Source of the DNA: CAVQBJ01 sp963819075
GTDB taxonomy: Bacteria > Actinomycetota > Thermoleophilia > Solirubrobacterales > Solirubrobacteraceae
NCBI GenBank assembly: GCA_963819075.1
Contig: CAWFUP010000003.1
Location: 372,001-436,000 of the forward strand
Length of the DNA stretch: 64,000 nucleotides
Direction of reading: 5' to 3'
Numbering within the stretch: position 1 is the stretch's first letter; each line of letters begins with the position of its first letter. Under the pieces are notes generated by a model. That model saw only the letters and a list, made by a program, of their open reading frames with translations, was not told the origin of the DNA and did no database searches. Both the position numbers and the translations under genes were made by a program. Shown piece by piece: positions 7,998 to 16,450 of the stretch.

Positions 7998-9992
7998 TCA
8001 GTCGCCGAGGATCGTGCCCCCGCGCAGGGCGAGCACGTAGGTGGCCAGGCGATCCGTCGCCGTGCGCAGATAGCGAAAGTAGGTCGAACGGCTGACGTGC
8101 AGGTCGTCGGCCACCATCTCGTGCGTCGCCGGACCACTGAAGTAGGCCCGCGTGATGAGCTCGCGCAGGATCGCCTCCTGCGGCCCACCGCCGAAGGCCT
8201 CCGCTGTCGCCGTGGTCAGCAACTGCCGCACCGACTCCGCGCGCGCGCCCGGCAACGTGCCGGTGGCCAGCGGACTGCGCGCCAGCTCGAGCGGGCGATC
8301 GAGTGAGCGCAGCGCCTCCTTGACCGTCTCGGAGGTGATCGGCGCCGCCGTCTCATGCTCGACGGAGCCCACGATCGGCGGGCGCAGGCCGGTCTCGGCG
8401 TAGACCGCCGCGCGGTGCGCGGCCAGCAGGCCCCCCTCGCCGTGGTCGAGCAGATGACACTCGTGCGTGCGCCCGTCGAGGACGACGTCGAGCCCTTCGA
8501 GCTTGCGCGCGCCCATGCGTCGCGCGAAGCGCACCGCCTGCTCGTTCTCGGGATCGATCGGCAGGTAGGTCCAGCGCGGGTTCGCGACGCCCGAGCGCAA
8601 CACCGCGGTCGTGTTCAGCACGGACAGGACGCGTGAGCTCTCCTTGCCGTGCTCGGCGGTGAAGTCGAGCGAGTCGCGCCACACGATGACCGGCTCGCCC
8701 GCGAGGTTCTCGCGGGCGTGCGCGAGCCAACCCGCGAGGATCGGGTCACGATCGCAGACGGCGGGAGCACGCTCGGGCGTTGCGAATACGCAGAGCCCGG
8801 CCACGACGTCGGTCCGATCGCGCGCGACGATTACGCATTCGGGGGCGCCGCGCACGAGCTCGATCGTCGCCGCCCACCAGTCGCGGGCCTGGCGCCGCCC
8901 CGCATGGTCAGCGAGCTCGTCGAGCTCACCGGGATTGATTGTGTCGACCCGCAGGCTGCCGTCGCCAAGGCCGCCGAGACCCCAGCGGATCGTCTCGTTC
9001 TCGATCAGCTCGGCCAGATCGGGCATCAGCGCGGGCCGTCCGGCGCACGCACGCGCGTACAGATGCTCGCCGATCCGGCGCCGCAGCTCGCGCTCACGCT
9101 CGGGTTGCTGGCGGCGCAGCCACGCGCGCATCGCCGTCCGCACGAGGTCGTGCAAGGTGACGCTCTCGCCGAGCGGCTCGGCGAACGTCCGCGAGCGCAG
9201 CCAGCGCTCAGCCTCGGCGCCGTCGACGCCGGGAAGCACCTCGCCGAGCATCGTCGCGTCCGTCCGCCAGGCGATCGCGGCGACGGCCGCGACATCGAGG
9301 TGGCTCGGATCGAGTTCGGACTCCGTCAGCCGGCGCACGAGAAGATCGGCGAGCGCCGGGCGATCCTCGAGACGCTGGGCGTTCCACGGGCCTCCGTCGC
9401 GCAGCGCGTCGGCGCCGAGCGCGAGGGCCAGCGGCGACCCGCCCGCCCAGTTGAGCAGCGCGCCGGCGGCGGGGTCCTCGGCGACCCCGGCCTTGCTGAT
9501 GAGCTCGCATGCTTCGTCGCCCGACACCGGCGCGAGCTCGACCGCGGCCGTGACCCGGTCCCAGCCATCGCGCAGCCACTCCGAGTCGGGTGTGCCCCGT
9601 TGCGCGATGAGCACGCGGCAACGGTCCGGCAGCTCGGGGATCAGCTCACGCCGTAGGAACGGACCGAGTGGGGCGAGGCGCTCGTAGGTGTCGAGCAGGA
9701 TGAGGCGCTCGCCGCTCTCGGGCAGATCGCCGGCGAGATGCGCCCGCACCTCGAGCGACGTCGGCACGCCGTCGCGACCGTCGAGGAACCGGACGTCCCA
9801 GCCGGCCAGCGAGGCGCGGCGCCGCACCTCGCGCATGAGCGTCGACTTGCCGATGCCACCGGGACCGTGGATGAGCACGATGCGGACCGGTGAGTCCGCC
9901 TGCAGGACGCGCTCGATGAAGCCGACCTCGCGCGCGCGGCCGACGAACCGCCGCTGATCCTCCCGATCGACAGTCGCCGCGAGCGTGGACAT
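7998..9992 (-). CDS. STAND/AAA-type ATPase transcription regulator with C-terminal HTH
   Basis: 664 residues. The N-terminus FVGRAREVGFIERVL leads into a Walker A motif GPGGIGKST (residues 43-51). A Walker B-like LILLDTYE follows near residue 100, as in NB-ARC/STAND signal ATPases. The middle looks helical and repeat-like. The last 60 or so residues (ELITRAYFSGPATHEMVADDLHVSRSTYFRYLRTA) resemble a helix-turn-helix, so it is probably an ATP-switched transcriptional regulator. The central part (about 380-560) contains GNAT-like phrases such as ARKLEGLDVVLDGRTHECHLLDHG, but I do not assign it. The ligand and targets are unknown. It is encoded alone, with rpsB downstream on the same strand and a small membrane protein gene divergent. 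Confidence 0.75.
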   Translation of the reverse strand: MSTLAATVDREDQRRFVGRAREVGFIERVLQADSPVRIVLIHGPGGIGKSTLMREVRRRASLAGWDVRFLDGRDGVPTSLEVRAHLAGDLPESGERLILLDTYERLAPLGPFLRRELIPELPDRCRVLIAQRGTPDSEWLRDGWDRVTAAVELAPVSGDEACELISKAGVAEDPAAGALLNWAGGSPLALALGADALRDGGPWNAQRLEDRPALADLLVRRLTESELDPSHLDVAAVAAIAWRTDATMLGEVLPGVDGAEAERWLRSRTFAEPLGESVTLHDLVRTAMRAWLRRQQPERERELRRRIGEHLYARACAGRPALMPDLAELIENETIRWGLGGLGDGSLRVDTINPGELDELADHAGRRQARDWWAATIELVRGAPECVIVARDRTDVVAGLCVFATPERAPAVCDRDPILAGWLAHARENLAGEPVIVWRDSLDFTAEHGKESSRVLSVLNTTAVLRSGVANPRWTYLPIDPENEQAVRFARRMGARKLEGLDVVLDGRTHECHLLDHGEGGLLAAHRAAVYAETGLRPPIVGSVEHETAAPITSETVKEALRSLDRPLELARSPLATGTLPGARAESVRQLLTTATAEAFGGGPQEAILRELITRAYFSGPATHEMVADDLHVSRSTYFRYLRTATDRLATYVLALRGGTILGD

Positions 9993-10126
9993 GTTCCGCG
10001 AACGATAAATGCTCGGTCAGCGCGCACGCGAACCGCGAGCGGGACGGATCTGACACGACGTTGGTACTGACGCGGGCGCTGGGCGGTCGTAGCCTCCTCG
10101 CACCAACCGTCAAGGAGCCGAGATCC

Positions 10127-10390
10127 ATGTACATCGTCATGAGAAATACGAAGGCTGCCGTTGTGCTTGCCCTCGTTCCCATTATCGTTTTCGCCATCGT
10201 CTATTTCACGGTCATCAAGCCGGACCAGAACACGGCCAATCAAGTGCTTACGCAGAGCGAGAAGCAGGTCCAGCAGGTCGAGAAGTCGGTCGGCGCTCCG
10301 GCGAGCGTCCAGAGCTTCACCGCGTGCGTGACGGCGGCCGGCACAAACACGACGGCGCTCGAACAGTGCAGGGCGAAGCTCCATCAGTAG
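10127..10390 (+). CDS. Small single-pass membrane protein
   Basis: 87 residues, no family recognised. ATG 10127 has a good Shine-Dalgarno (AAGGAG at 10112-10117, 9 nt away), so this start is preferred over an upstream in-frame one at 10061. A short basic N-terminus (MRNTK) is followed by a hydrophobic helix (AAVVLALVPIIVFAIVYF). A soluble, probably extracytoplasmic part of about 55 residues follows, containing two Cys (FTACVTAA, EQCRAKL) that could form a disulfide. Its 3' end overlaps the LysM gene in another frame. Divergent from the STAND regulator. Confidence 0.6.
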   Translation: MYIVMRNTKAAVVLALVPIIVFAIVYFTVIKPDQNTANQVLTQSEKQVQQVEKSVGAPASVQSFTACVTAAGTNTTALEQCRAKLHQ

Positions 10391-10794
10391 TCGAGCAGGA
10401 TGAGGCAAGCGCCGCCCCGGCGCCCGACGCGGTCGGGCCCGGGGAGGCCTTGCTATCTGCGCCCCCGCCGGCCAGCGAGCCGCGGGGGCGTCGGCGCGCT
10501 GGGCACCGCGCGATCGTGCGCATCGAGGCGGTCGTCGCGTTCGCCGCCGTCGTCGCCGTCGTGCTGCTGATCACCACCTCGACGTTGCGCCACGGCTCGA
10601 CCGTGTCGACTCCTGCGTCGGCGAGCCAACCCGCGCTGAAGATCACGTTCCACCACGTGCGCCCGGGAGACTCGCTCGGCACGATCGCCGCCCGCTACCA
10701 CTCGACGGTGGCGATCCTCGAGCAGCTGAATCCGAAAGTCAATCCGCAGGCCCTGAACCCCGGGCAGGTACTGCGCATCGGGGCGATTCGCTAG
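10324..10794 (+). CDS. Membrane-anchored LysM-domain protein
   Basis: Up to 156 residues. One transmembrane helix (about residues 66-86) follows a basic stretch RGRRRAGHRAIVR. The extracytoplasmic part ends in a single LysM domain (HHVRPGDSLGTIAARYHSTV...LNPGQVLRIG), a peptidoglycan-binding fold, so the protein probably binds the cell wall. The start is uncertain. ATG 10324 overlaps the preceding gene by 67 nt, and a GTG at 10366 is an alternative with translational coupling. It is convergent with the gene at 10803, with only 8 nt between stops. Confidence 0.65.
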   Translation: MRDGGRHKHDGARTVQGEAPSVVEQDEASAAPAPDAVGPGEALLSAPPPASEPRGRRRAGHRAIVRIEAVVAFAAVVAVVLLITTSTLRHGSTVSTPASASQPALKITFHHVRPGDSLGTIAARYHSTVAILEQLNPKVNPQALNPGQVLRIGAIR

Positions 10795-10802
10795 GTGAGG
10801 AC

Positions 10803-11450
10803 TCAGCCGTCGACCGCTGGCTGAGCGGCGATGGCCCCGGCGTCCCAGTGGATCGCCACCGCGGTGTCGTTGTGCGTCGCGACGAAGGCCGGGAGCGTCG
10901 CGCCCGGGTACACGAGCGGCACAGCCTCGAGCGGCACGGGTTGCGAGGTCTGGCACTGGTAGGGGGCCTGCCCGTCGAGCATGACGTTGAGCACGAAGCT
11001 GTGGAGGTCGACGCCGGCCGCGCTGCGTAGGCCGGTTGGAGCCGACTGCACGATCACCACGCGCGCCGCGCGCCCCGTGGCGATGATCTCGCTCACCGAG
11101 CCCGAGGGGGCGCTCGGCGCGAGGCGGACGGTCGGCGGCTCGGCCCCCAGGTCGAGCGCGATCGCCGAGTGATCGTCGGGATCGACGCGCACCGCGACGG
11201 GCGTCTGCCCCGAGGCGAGCTGCGACACCAGCGACGGTGGAGTCGCCTGGCGGCAGTGCGCCTCGAAGGGCTCGCCGTCGTCGAGGAACACGCGGACCGT
11301 GAAGAGGCATACCGGCTCCGGGGACGCCCCGCCGCCGACGGCGCCCGTCTGCTGCACGTCGATGATCTGACCCCGCCCGAGCAGACCGTCGCGCAACAGC
11401 TTGGCGTCGATCTCTACCTCGAGCTGATCCGGCTCGCCCGACTGGCCCAC
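10803..11450 (-). CDS. Uncharacterised protein with two similar halves
   Basis: 215 residues, no recognised family. Two segments of about 90 residues resemble each other. Each opens with a GRG/GRA-start strand (GRGQIIDVQQTGA; GRAARVVIVQSAPT). Each then has a beta-rich core with a similar phrase (FTVRVFLDDGEPFEAHCRQ; FVLNVMLDGQAPYQCQTSQ) and a Pro-Leu-Val stretch with 'LVSQLASGQTPVAVRVDPDD' or 'LVYPGATLPAFVATHNDT'. Each has one conserved Cys. No signal peptide or membrane helix is visible, so it is probably cytoplasmic. The reading frame is supported by strong third-position GC. Function unknown. Confidence 0.6.
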   Translation of the reverse strand: MGQSGEPDQLEVEIDAKLLRDGLLGRGQIIDVQQTGAVGGGASPEPVCLFTVRVFLDDGEPFEAHCRQATPPSLVSQLASGQTPVAVRVDPDDHSAIALDLGAEPPTVRLAPSAPSGSVSEIIATGRAARVVIVQSAPTGLRSAAGVDLHSFVLNVMLDGQAPYQCQTSQPVPLEAVPLVYPGATLPAFVATHNDTAVAIHWDAGAIAAQPAVDG

Positions 11451-11541
11451 GGCTCTCTCCTTTCCGGTGCCTTGATGTGCACATATGACCCTACGACCCT
11501 AAGCGGCCCCTCGCAGTGCCAAGGTGGTCTCAGGTCGGGTT

Positions 11542-13191
11542 TCAGCTGCTGCGGCGCGCGCGCTTGTCCGCGTACATCGCCCGGTCGGCCTCGGCCAGCA
11601 CCTCGTCGTCGCTGACGACGCTGTCGTCGAGCAGTGCGAGGCCGGCGCTCACCGCGCAGTTGAGCGTGGTGCCGTCCGGGAGCGCGATCGAGGCGTCGCG
11701 CACCAGGCGCTTCAGCTCGTCGGCCACGGCGGCTGCCTGCGCGGCCCCGACGTGGATGAGCAACATCCCGAACTCGTCGCCGCCGAGGCGGGCGACGCTG
11801 TCGGCCTGGCGCGCGCGCGTGCGCAGGACGCCGGCCACCGACTTCAGCAGCGTGTCGCCGACGCGGTGACCATAGGTGTCGTTGACGCGCTTGAGGTCGT
11901 CGACATCAAGCACGACGAGCGCTGCCTGCTCGCCGTAGCGGCGGCAGCGACGAACCTGGAACTCGAGATCCTGCGCGAAACGCCGCCGGTTGTGCACCTG
12001 GGTGAGCGGGTCATAATCGGCCAGCCGGCGCAGGCGCTCCTCGGCGAGCTTGCGCGTGGAGATGTCGATGAGCTGAACGACGAGGTGAAGCGGCCGACCG
12101 GCGGCGTCCCGCACTAGCGACGCGGACAGCGATACCCAGATCGTGTGGCCGTGGGCGTTGCACAGCCGCTGATCGATCTCGTACTCGCGAATCTCGCCGG
12201 TGATGAGCTGGCGCGCGTGCTCGCGATCGGCGCCGACATCCTCGGGATGCACGAGGTCGCTCATGCGGCGGGCCAGCAGCTCGTTCTCGGCGTACCCGGT
12301 GATGTCGATGAGCGCGCGGTTGACGCGCATGATCTGGCCACCGAGGTCGACGAGCGCCATGCCGACCGGAGCGTGGTCGAAGGCCCGCTTGAGGTCCTCC
12401 TCGGCGCGCGCGAGCTCGTGCTCGGCGCGCTTGCGGGCCGTGATGTCGACGACCTGGACGAGCACGTGCAGCGGTCGGCCGCGGGCGTCGTCGACGAGCA
12501 CCGACGAACGGAGCACGTACGCAACGGTGCCGTCGGGCCGCACGTAGCGCTGCTCGCCGTCCCACGAATTCGCCGTCCCGCTAATGAGCCTCCCGAACGC
12601 GTCGAGCGCGGCCGCCACGTCGCCCGGGTGCAGCAGCTCGGCCGTCGTCATTCCGGCCACCGTCTGGCGCGATCGCCCGAGGAGCTCGGCGAACGACTCG
12701 TTGATCTCGAGGATGCGCCCGTCGAGCGCGATCCGCATCGCGCCGATCGCCGCGTTCTCGAAGCCGACCTGCGATTCGCGCGCGGCGGCGAGCGATTCGC
12801 GCTCGAGGCGGCGCACCTCGGTCGTCTCGTGCACGACGATCGCCGCAGCGGTGACCTCGCCGGAGTCGTCGCCGAGCGGATGCACGTGCACGTGGTAGGC
12901 GCGCGAGCGGTCCTCGGAGAACTGCAGGCCGGACGACGCCCGACCATCGAGCGCGGCGCGCACGAGCGGCTCGTAGATGAGCCAACGCTCACGGGAGATC
13001 ACGTCGGTGGCGAGGCGGCCCTCCAGGACGGCGGGTTCATAGCCGTTGTCCTTGAGCGCCTCGCCGGCCGCGAGCACGTAGCGCATCTCCCGGTCGAGCA
13101 CGACGATCGCCGTACGGTGCAGTCGCTCGAGCACGGCCAGCGCCGCGGCGGGACGATCGAGCAGGGAGCCGCTGCCATCGAGGTCGAGCAC
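11542..13191 (-). CDS. PAS-domain diguanylate cyclase
   Basis: 549 residues starting at GTG 13191. Three PAS-like sensor modules are visible: about 20-130, 140-265 (GFENAAIGAMRIALDGRILEINESF) and 270-390 (AFDHAPVGMALVDLGGQIMRVNRALIDITGY). A GGDEF domain follows from about 400 (DYDPLTQVHNRRRF). The active-site GGDEF is intact at 470-474. The allosteric I-site RxxD is present as RQAD exactly five residues upstream, so the enzyme should make c-di-GMP with product inhibition. There is no EAL domain and no membrane helix. The PAS ligands are unknown. The neighbouring genes give no pathway link. Confidence 0.9.
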   Translation of the reverse strand: MLDLDGSGSLLDRPAAALAVLERLHRTAIVVLDREMRYVLAAGEALKDNGYEPAVLEGRLATDVISRERWLIYEPLVRAALDGRASSGLQFSEDRSRAYHVHVHPLGDDSGEVTAAAIVVHETTEVRRLERESLAAARESQVGFENAAIGAMRIALDGRILEINESFAELLGRSRQTVAGMTTAELLHPGDVAAALDAFGRLISGTANSWDGEQRYVRPDGTVAYVLRSSVLVDDARGRPLHVLVQVVDITARKRAEHELARAEEDLKRAFDHAPVGMALVDLGGQIMRVNRALIDITGYAENELLARRMSDLVHPEDVGADREHARQLITGEIREYEIDQRLCNAHGHTIWVSLSASLVRDAAGRPLHLVVQLIDISTRKLAEERLRRLADYDPLTQVHNRRRFAQDLEFQVRRCRRYGEQAALVVLDVDDLKRVNDTYGHRVGDTLLKSVAGVLRTRARQADSVARLGGDEFGMLLIHVGAAQAAAVADELKRLVRDASIALPDGTTLNCAVSAGLALLDDSVVSDDEVLAEADRAMYADKRARRSS

Positions 13192-13265
13192 GAGTCTCTC
13201 ATCGGCGATGAGGACGCCGGAATTTAGGGCCGGGTCAACAAATCGTTGTTATGTACCGCCGTGCC

Positions 13266-14171
13266 TCAGCGATCCGCGCGAGCCCGCGCGAGCGCCGCGT
13301 CGAGATCGGCCGGCAGCGGCGACTGCAGCGCCAGGGGATCGCCGGTCTGCGGGTGCACGAAGGTGAGCCGGCTGGCGTGCAGGAACTGCCGCTCCAGACC
13401 GAACAGGCCGGCGGTTCCGTACTGCGGATCGCCACAGACCGGATGACCGATCGCCTGCATGTGCACCCGGATCTGGTGCGTACGCCCCGTCTCCAGGCGC
13501 ACGAGCAGCAGGCTGCTCGTCGGCAACGCCTCGGCGAGGGTGAAGTGCGTTCGTGCCTCGCGTGGCTCGTCGCTGTCGATGGACATGCGCGTGCGGGCGT
13601 GGCGGTCGCGGCCGATCGGCGCGTCGATCGTGCCCGTGCGCGACGGCGGACGACCCTGCACGAGCGTCGTGTACTCGCGCTCGATCCGGCGCGCCGCCAG
13701 CGCGGCCTTCAGGCGCCGATGGATCTCCTCCGAGCGGGCAACGACGAGCAGGCCCGACGTGTCACGGTCGAGCCGATGCACGATCCCCGGGCGCTCGGGG
13801 TCCTCTCCCCCGCCCACCCGCGCGGCGAGCGCCTGCACGAGCGTGCCCTCGCGGTGCCCGCGCGCCGGGTGAACGACGACCCCGGCCGGCTTGTCGAGGA
13901 CGAGCAAGTACTCGTCCTCGTAGACGATGGCAAACGGGGCCGGGGCCGTGGAACGATCCGCGGGCACGGGCATCGGCGACGCCTGAACGGTCACCTGCTC
14001 GCCGGCGCGCACGTGATCGCCCTTACCGCGCGGCCGTCCGTCGACCGCGACGGCACCGGCGTCGATGAGCCGCTGCGCCTGGGCGCGGGAGCCGAGCGGC
14101 GCGGCGAGGAAGCGGTCGAGGCGCTGACCGTCGGCGCCGGTGTCGACGACGAACCGGCGCGGTGCGGTCAC
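13266..14171 (-). CDS. rluD: RluD-family 23S rRNA pseudouridine synthase
   Basis: 301 residues from GTG 14171, 7 nt after the lspA stop. An N-terminal S4 RNA-binding domain (GQRLDRFLAAPLGSRAQAQRLIDAGAVAVDG) precedes the RluA/RluD catalytic domain. The catalytic motif HRLDRDTSGLLVV has its Asp at residue 135. A longer in-frame start at 14228 would overlap lspA by 50 nt and adds no homology. LspA-RluD pairs are very common in Actinobacteria and Firmicutes. RluD itself modifies U1911, U1915 and U1917 of 23S helix 69 in E. coli. That helix is interrupted by introns in this genome, so the substrate exists only after splicing if this is the true RluD. Confidence 0.9.
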   Translation of the reverse strand: MTAPRRFVVDTGADGQRLDRFLAAPLGSRAQAQRLIDAGAVAVDGRPRGKGDHVRAGEQVTVQASPMPVPADRSTAPAPFAIVYEDEYLLVLDKPAGVVVHPARGHREGTLVQALAARVGGGEDPERPGIVHRLDRDTSGLLVVARSEEIHRRLKAALAARRIEREYTTLVQGRPPSRTGTIDAPIGRDRHARTRMSIDSDEPREARTHFTLAEALPTSSLLLVRLETGRTHQIRVHMQAIGHPVCGDPQYGTAGLFGLERQFLHASRLTFVHPQTGDPLALQSPLPADLDAALARARADR

Positions 14172-14178
14172 GGCCGGC

Positions 14179-14703
14179 TCACTCCGAGGAGCGCAGCCGC
14201 GCTCGCCGCGCGCCGCGCCCGGGTGCACCGTCGGAGGGCGTCACGGGGTCGCCGCGGGCGCCCGACTCGATGACGAGGGCGAGAATGACGACACCCACCG
14301 TGATGGCCGCGTCGGCCACGTTGAACGGCGGCCACCCAAGCGGCAGCTTGATGAAATCGGTCACCGATCCATCGCGCAGGCGATCGAGGATGTTACTGAG
14401 CGCACCGCCGAGCAGGAGCCCGGTGGGCAGCCACACGAGCCGGCGCGCCGAATGGCGTGCGAAGTACAGCAGCACGCCGAGCAGGGCCAGGCCGATGAGC
14501 GCGATGACGATCGTGTGGCCGCCGGCGGCGAGGCCGAACGCCACGCCGTCGTTGAACGTGTGCACGAACTGCACGCCCGGGACGACGTGCCGGGTCTGGC
14601 CGGGCATGATCGAGTCGGCGATGAGGTGCTTCGTCAGCTGGTCGGCCACCACGACGGCCACGAGCACGAGCGCCGCCAGGGCCCAGGCGTTGCGTGAGCG
14701 CAC
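14179..14703 (-). CDS. lspA: Lipoprotein signal peptidase (signal peptidase II)
   Basis: 174 residues with four membrane helices. This aspartyl protease removes signal peptides from prolipoproteins after lipidation. Family motifs are all present: the N-terminal VADQLTKHLI, FNDGVAFG, GALSNILDRLRDGSVTDFI with catalytic Asp107, and FNVADAAITVG with catalytic Asp131. The C-terminus extends about 20 basic and small residues past the last helix, longer than the E. coli protein. Sits between yggT (4-nt gap) and rluD. Confidence 0.96.
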   Translation of the reverse strand: MRSRNAWALAALVLVAVVVADQLTKHLIADSIMPGQTRHVVPGVQFVHTFNDGVAFGLAAGGHTIVIALIGLALLGVLLYFARHSARRLVWLPTGLLLGGALSNILDRLRDGSVTDFIKLPLGWPPFNVADAAITVGVVILALVIESGARGDPVTPSDGAPGRGARRARLRSSE

Positions 14704-14707
14704 CGGG

Positions 14708-15016
14708 CTACCCGCCGAGGATGTCGCGGACGACGAGGGTGTTGACCAGCTGCAGCACGATGATCGCGAGGATCGGGCTGATGTCGAGGGGGCCGATCAT
14801 CGGCACGATGCGCCGGAAGATCCGCAGGTACGGCTCGCAGACGTCGCGCAGGAAGGTGAGCACCGCGTCGAACGTCCGCGAGTAGCCGGGACGGACGCCG
14901 AGCGTGAGCATCCACTGCGTGAGGATGTACACGAAGATGATCAGCGTGTACACGTCGAGAAGCGTCGACAGGTACCCCGCGATGTCCGTGCGCGCGCTCG
15001 CGAGCAGGAACGTCAT
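14708..15016 (-). CDS. YggT-family membrane protein
   Basis: 102 residues, two hydrophobic helices flanking a conserved loop. YIL-QWML, LTFLRDVCEPYLRIFRRIVPMIGPLDISPILAIIVLQLV matches the YggT family pattern in which (P)YLR.FR..P..G.(L)D.SP is invariant (quoted here in pieces). The family is linked by context to cell division, osmotic response or membrane protein assembly; the biochemical role is not known. Its ATG overlaps proC by 4 nt. The neighbourhood sepF-proC-yggT-lspA is the usual Gram-positive division-gene context. Confidence 0.88.
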   Translation of the reverse strand: MTFLLASARTDIAGYLSTLLDVYTLIIFVYILTQWMLTLGVRPGYSRTFDAVLTFLRDVCEPYLRIFRRIVPMIGPLDISPILAIIVLQLVNTLVVRDILGG

Positions 15017-15762
15017 CCGGCGAGCACCGCGTCGAGGGCCGCACTGAAGGCGCCTCGCAGGCCGGCACGCTCGAGCGCGTCGAGTCCGCGCGCGGTCGAG
15101 CCGCCGGGGGAGGCGACCTCGCGCCGCATCCTCAGCGTGTCGCCGTCCCGCGCGCGCAGCAGCGCGGCGGCACCGGCGAGCGTTCCGCTCACGAGTTCGG
15201 TCGCCACCGCCGCCGGCAGCCCTCGGCGCACACCGGCATCGACCTGCGCCTCGGCGACGAGCGCCACATACGCGGGGAATACGCCCGACAGGCCGGTCGC
15301 CACGTCCATTAGGCGCTCGGGCAGCACGACCACGACGCCGACGCGGGCGAACAGCTCGCGCACCCGCTCTCCGAACGCCGCATCGGCGGCGGCGTCCTCG
15401 GCCAGGCAGGTAACGCCCTCGCGCAGCTCGACCGGCGTGTTGGGCATCGTCCGCACCACCTCGGCGTTCGGATACGCCGCCCGCAGATCGCTCAGCGAGA
15501 CGCCGCCGAGCACCGACACGACGGCGTGTGCACGCCCAGCGATCTCGTCGGCCACGGCCTGCAGTTGCGCCGGCTTGTGCGCGAGCACGAGCAAGTCGGC
15601 GCGCTCGGCCAGCTCGGCATTGCCGACGACGGCCTCGCCGCCCAGCGCAGCGGCAAGCGCCGCCGCGCGCCCCGAGCCGTGATCGCTCACGAGGATGGGA
15701 TCGCCCCAGCCGCGCGCAAGCGCCGCTGCCATGTTCCCCGCGCCGACGATCCCGATGGTCAT
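15013..15762 (-). CDS. proC: Pyrroline-5-carboxylate reductase
   Basis: 249 residues; last step of proline synthesis, reducing pyrroline-5-carboxylate with NAD(P)H. N-terminal Rossmann motif IGIVGAGNMAAALARG; RTMPNTPVELREGVT is the family phrase for the substrate region. Near the C-terminus EVASPGGSTARGLDALE matches the proC signature. It lies between sepF and yggT. Slightly shorter than the usual 260-270 residues because the loops in the N-terminal half are short. Confidence 0.95.
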   Translation of the reverse strand: MTIGIVGAGNMAAALARGWGDPILVSDHGSGRAAALAAALGGEAVVGNAELAERADLLVLAHKPAQLQAVADEIAGRAHAVVSVLGGVSLSDLRAAYPNAEVVRTMPNTPVELREGVTCLAEDAAADAAFGERVRELFARVGVVVVLPERLMDVATGLSGVFPAYVALVAEAQVDAGVRRGLPAAVATELVSGTLAGAAALLRARDGDTLRMRREVASPGGSTARGLDALERAGLRGAFSAALDAVLAG

Positions 15763-15806
15763 GGGCGACAGGCTAGCCGCTCGGTCGCGCGCAGCGCGCG
15801 ACGCGT

Positions 15807-16349
15807 TCAGCTCTGGTTGAAGAAGCCCTTCTCGATGAGCGTCGCCCGTTGCTCGGCCGAGATCTCGACGTCGCGGGGAGTCAACATGAACACCTTGTCG
15901 GCGATCCGTTGCATGCCGCCGTCGAGGGCATAGGTCAGCCCGCTGGCGAAGTCGATCAGGCGCTTGGACAGATCGGTGTCGATCCCTTGCAGATTGAGCA
16001 CCACGGGGATCGAGTCCTTGAACTTGTCGGCGACCTCCTGCGCGTCGTTGAACGACTTCGGCACGACGAGATGGACTCGCGCCGCTCCCCCGTGCCCGTT
16101 GCCGCGCCCGCCGCTCACGGGGCGAAGGACGGTCGTGGGGCGGCCGGGCGGCTCGTCATCGGCGAAGATGTCGTCGAAGTCGCTGCCGCCGCGACGCCGC
16201 CCTGGCATGCGCCGCACGTTGGGTCGCTCGCGGTAGCGATCCTCGAGCTCGATCTCGGCCGGGGGTTCATCCTCATAGACGTCGTCATGATGCTCCTCGG
16301 CCAACCCGAAGTAGACGAGGGCACGGTGCCAGGAATCGCGGAAGGCCAT
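15807..16349 (-). CDS. sepF: Cell division protein SepF
   Basis: 180 residues from ATG 16349, with GGAG close upstream. An in-frame TTG start 45 nt further up was rejected. SepF binds FtsZ and tethers it to the membrane in Gram-positive and actinobacterial cells. The N-terminal amphipathic helix (FRDSWHRALVYFGLAE) is the membrane-targeting part. An acidic and Gly-rich linker follows, then the C-terminal core VHLVVPKSFNDAQEVADKF, ending in VFMLTPRDVEIS. Lies between yggS and proC, as in Streptomyces and Mycobacterium. Confidence 0.95.
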   Translation of the reverse strand: MAFRDSWHRALVYFGLAEEHHDDVYEDEPPAEIELEDRYRERPNVRRMPGRRRGGSDFDDIFADDEPPGRPTTVLRPVSGGRGNGHGGAARVHLVVPKSFNDAQEVADKFKDSIPVVLNLQGIDTDLSKRLIDFASGLTYALDGGMQRIADKVFMLTPRDVEISAEQRATLIEKGFFNQS

Positions 16350-16450
16350 TGTTCTCCGTGCGTTTTCGCTCAGCAGGCGGAATTCCCTGCTCAACTGACA
16401 CTGTACTCGCCCCCGCGCGTCCGACTTGGGCCGCCCCGCGGTCCGGACGA

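Noticed and set aside
13192..13265. Promoter TTGACC with TAAATT upstream of the diguanylate cyclase
   Set aside because: The two hexamers are only 6 nt apart, too close for a sigma-70-type promoter.
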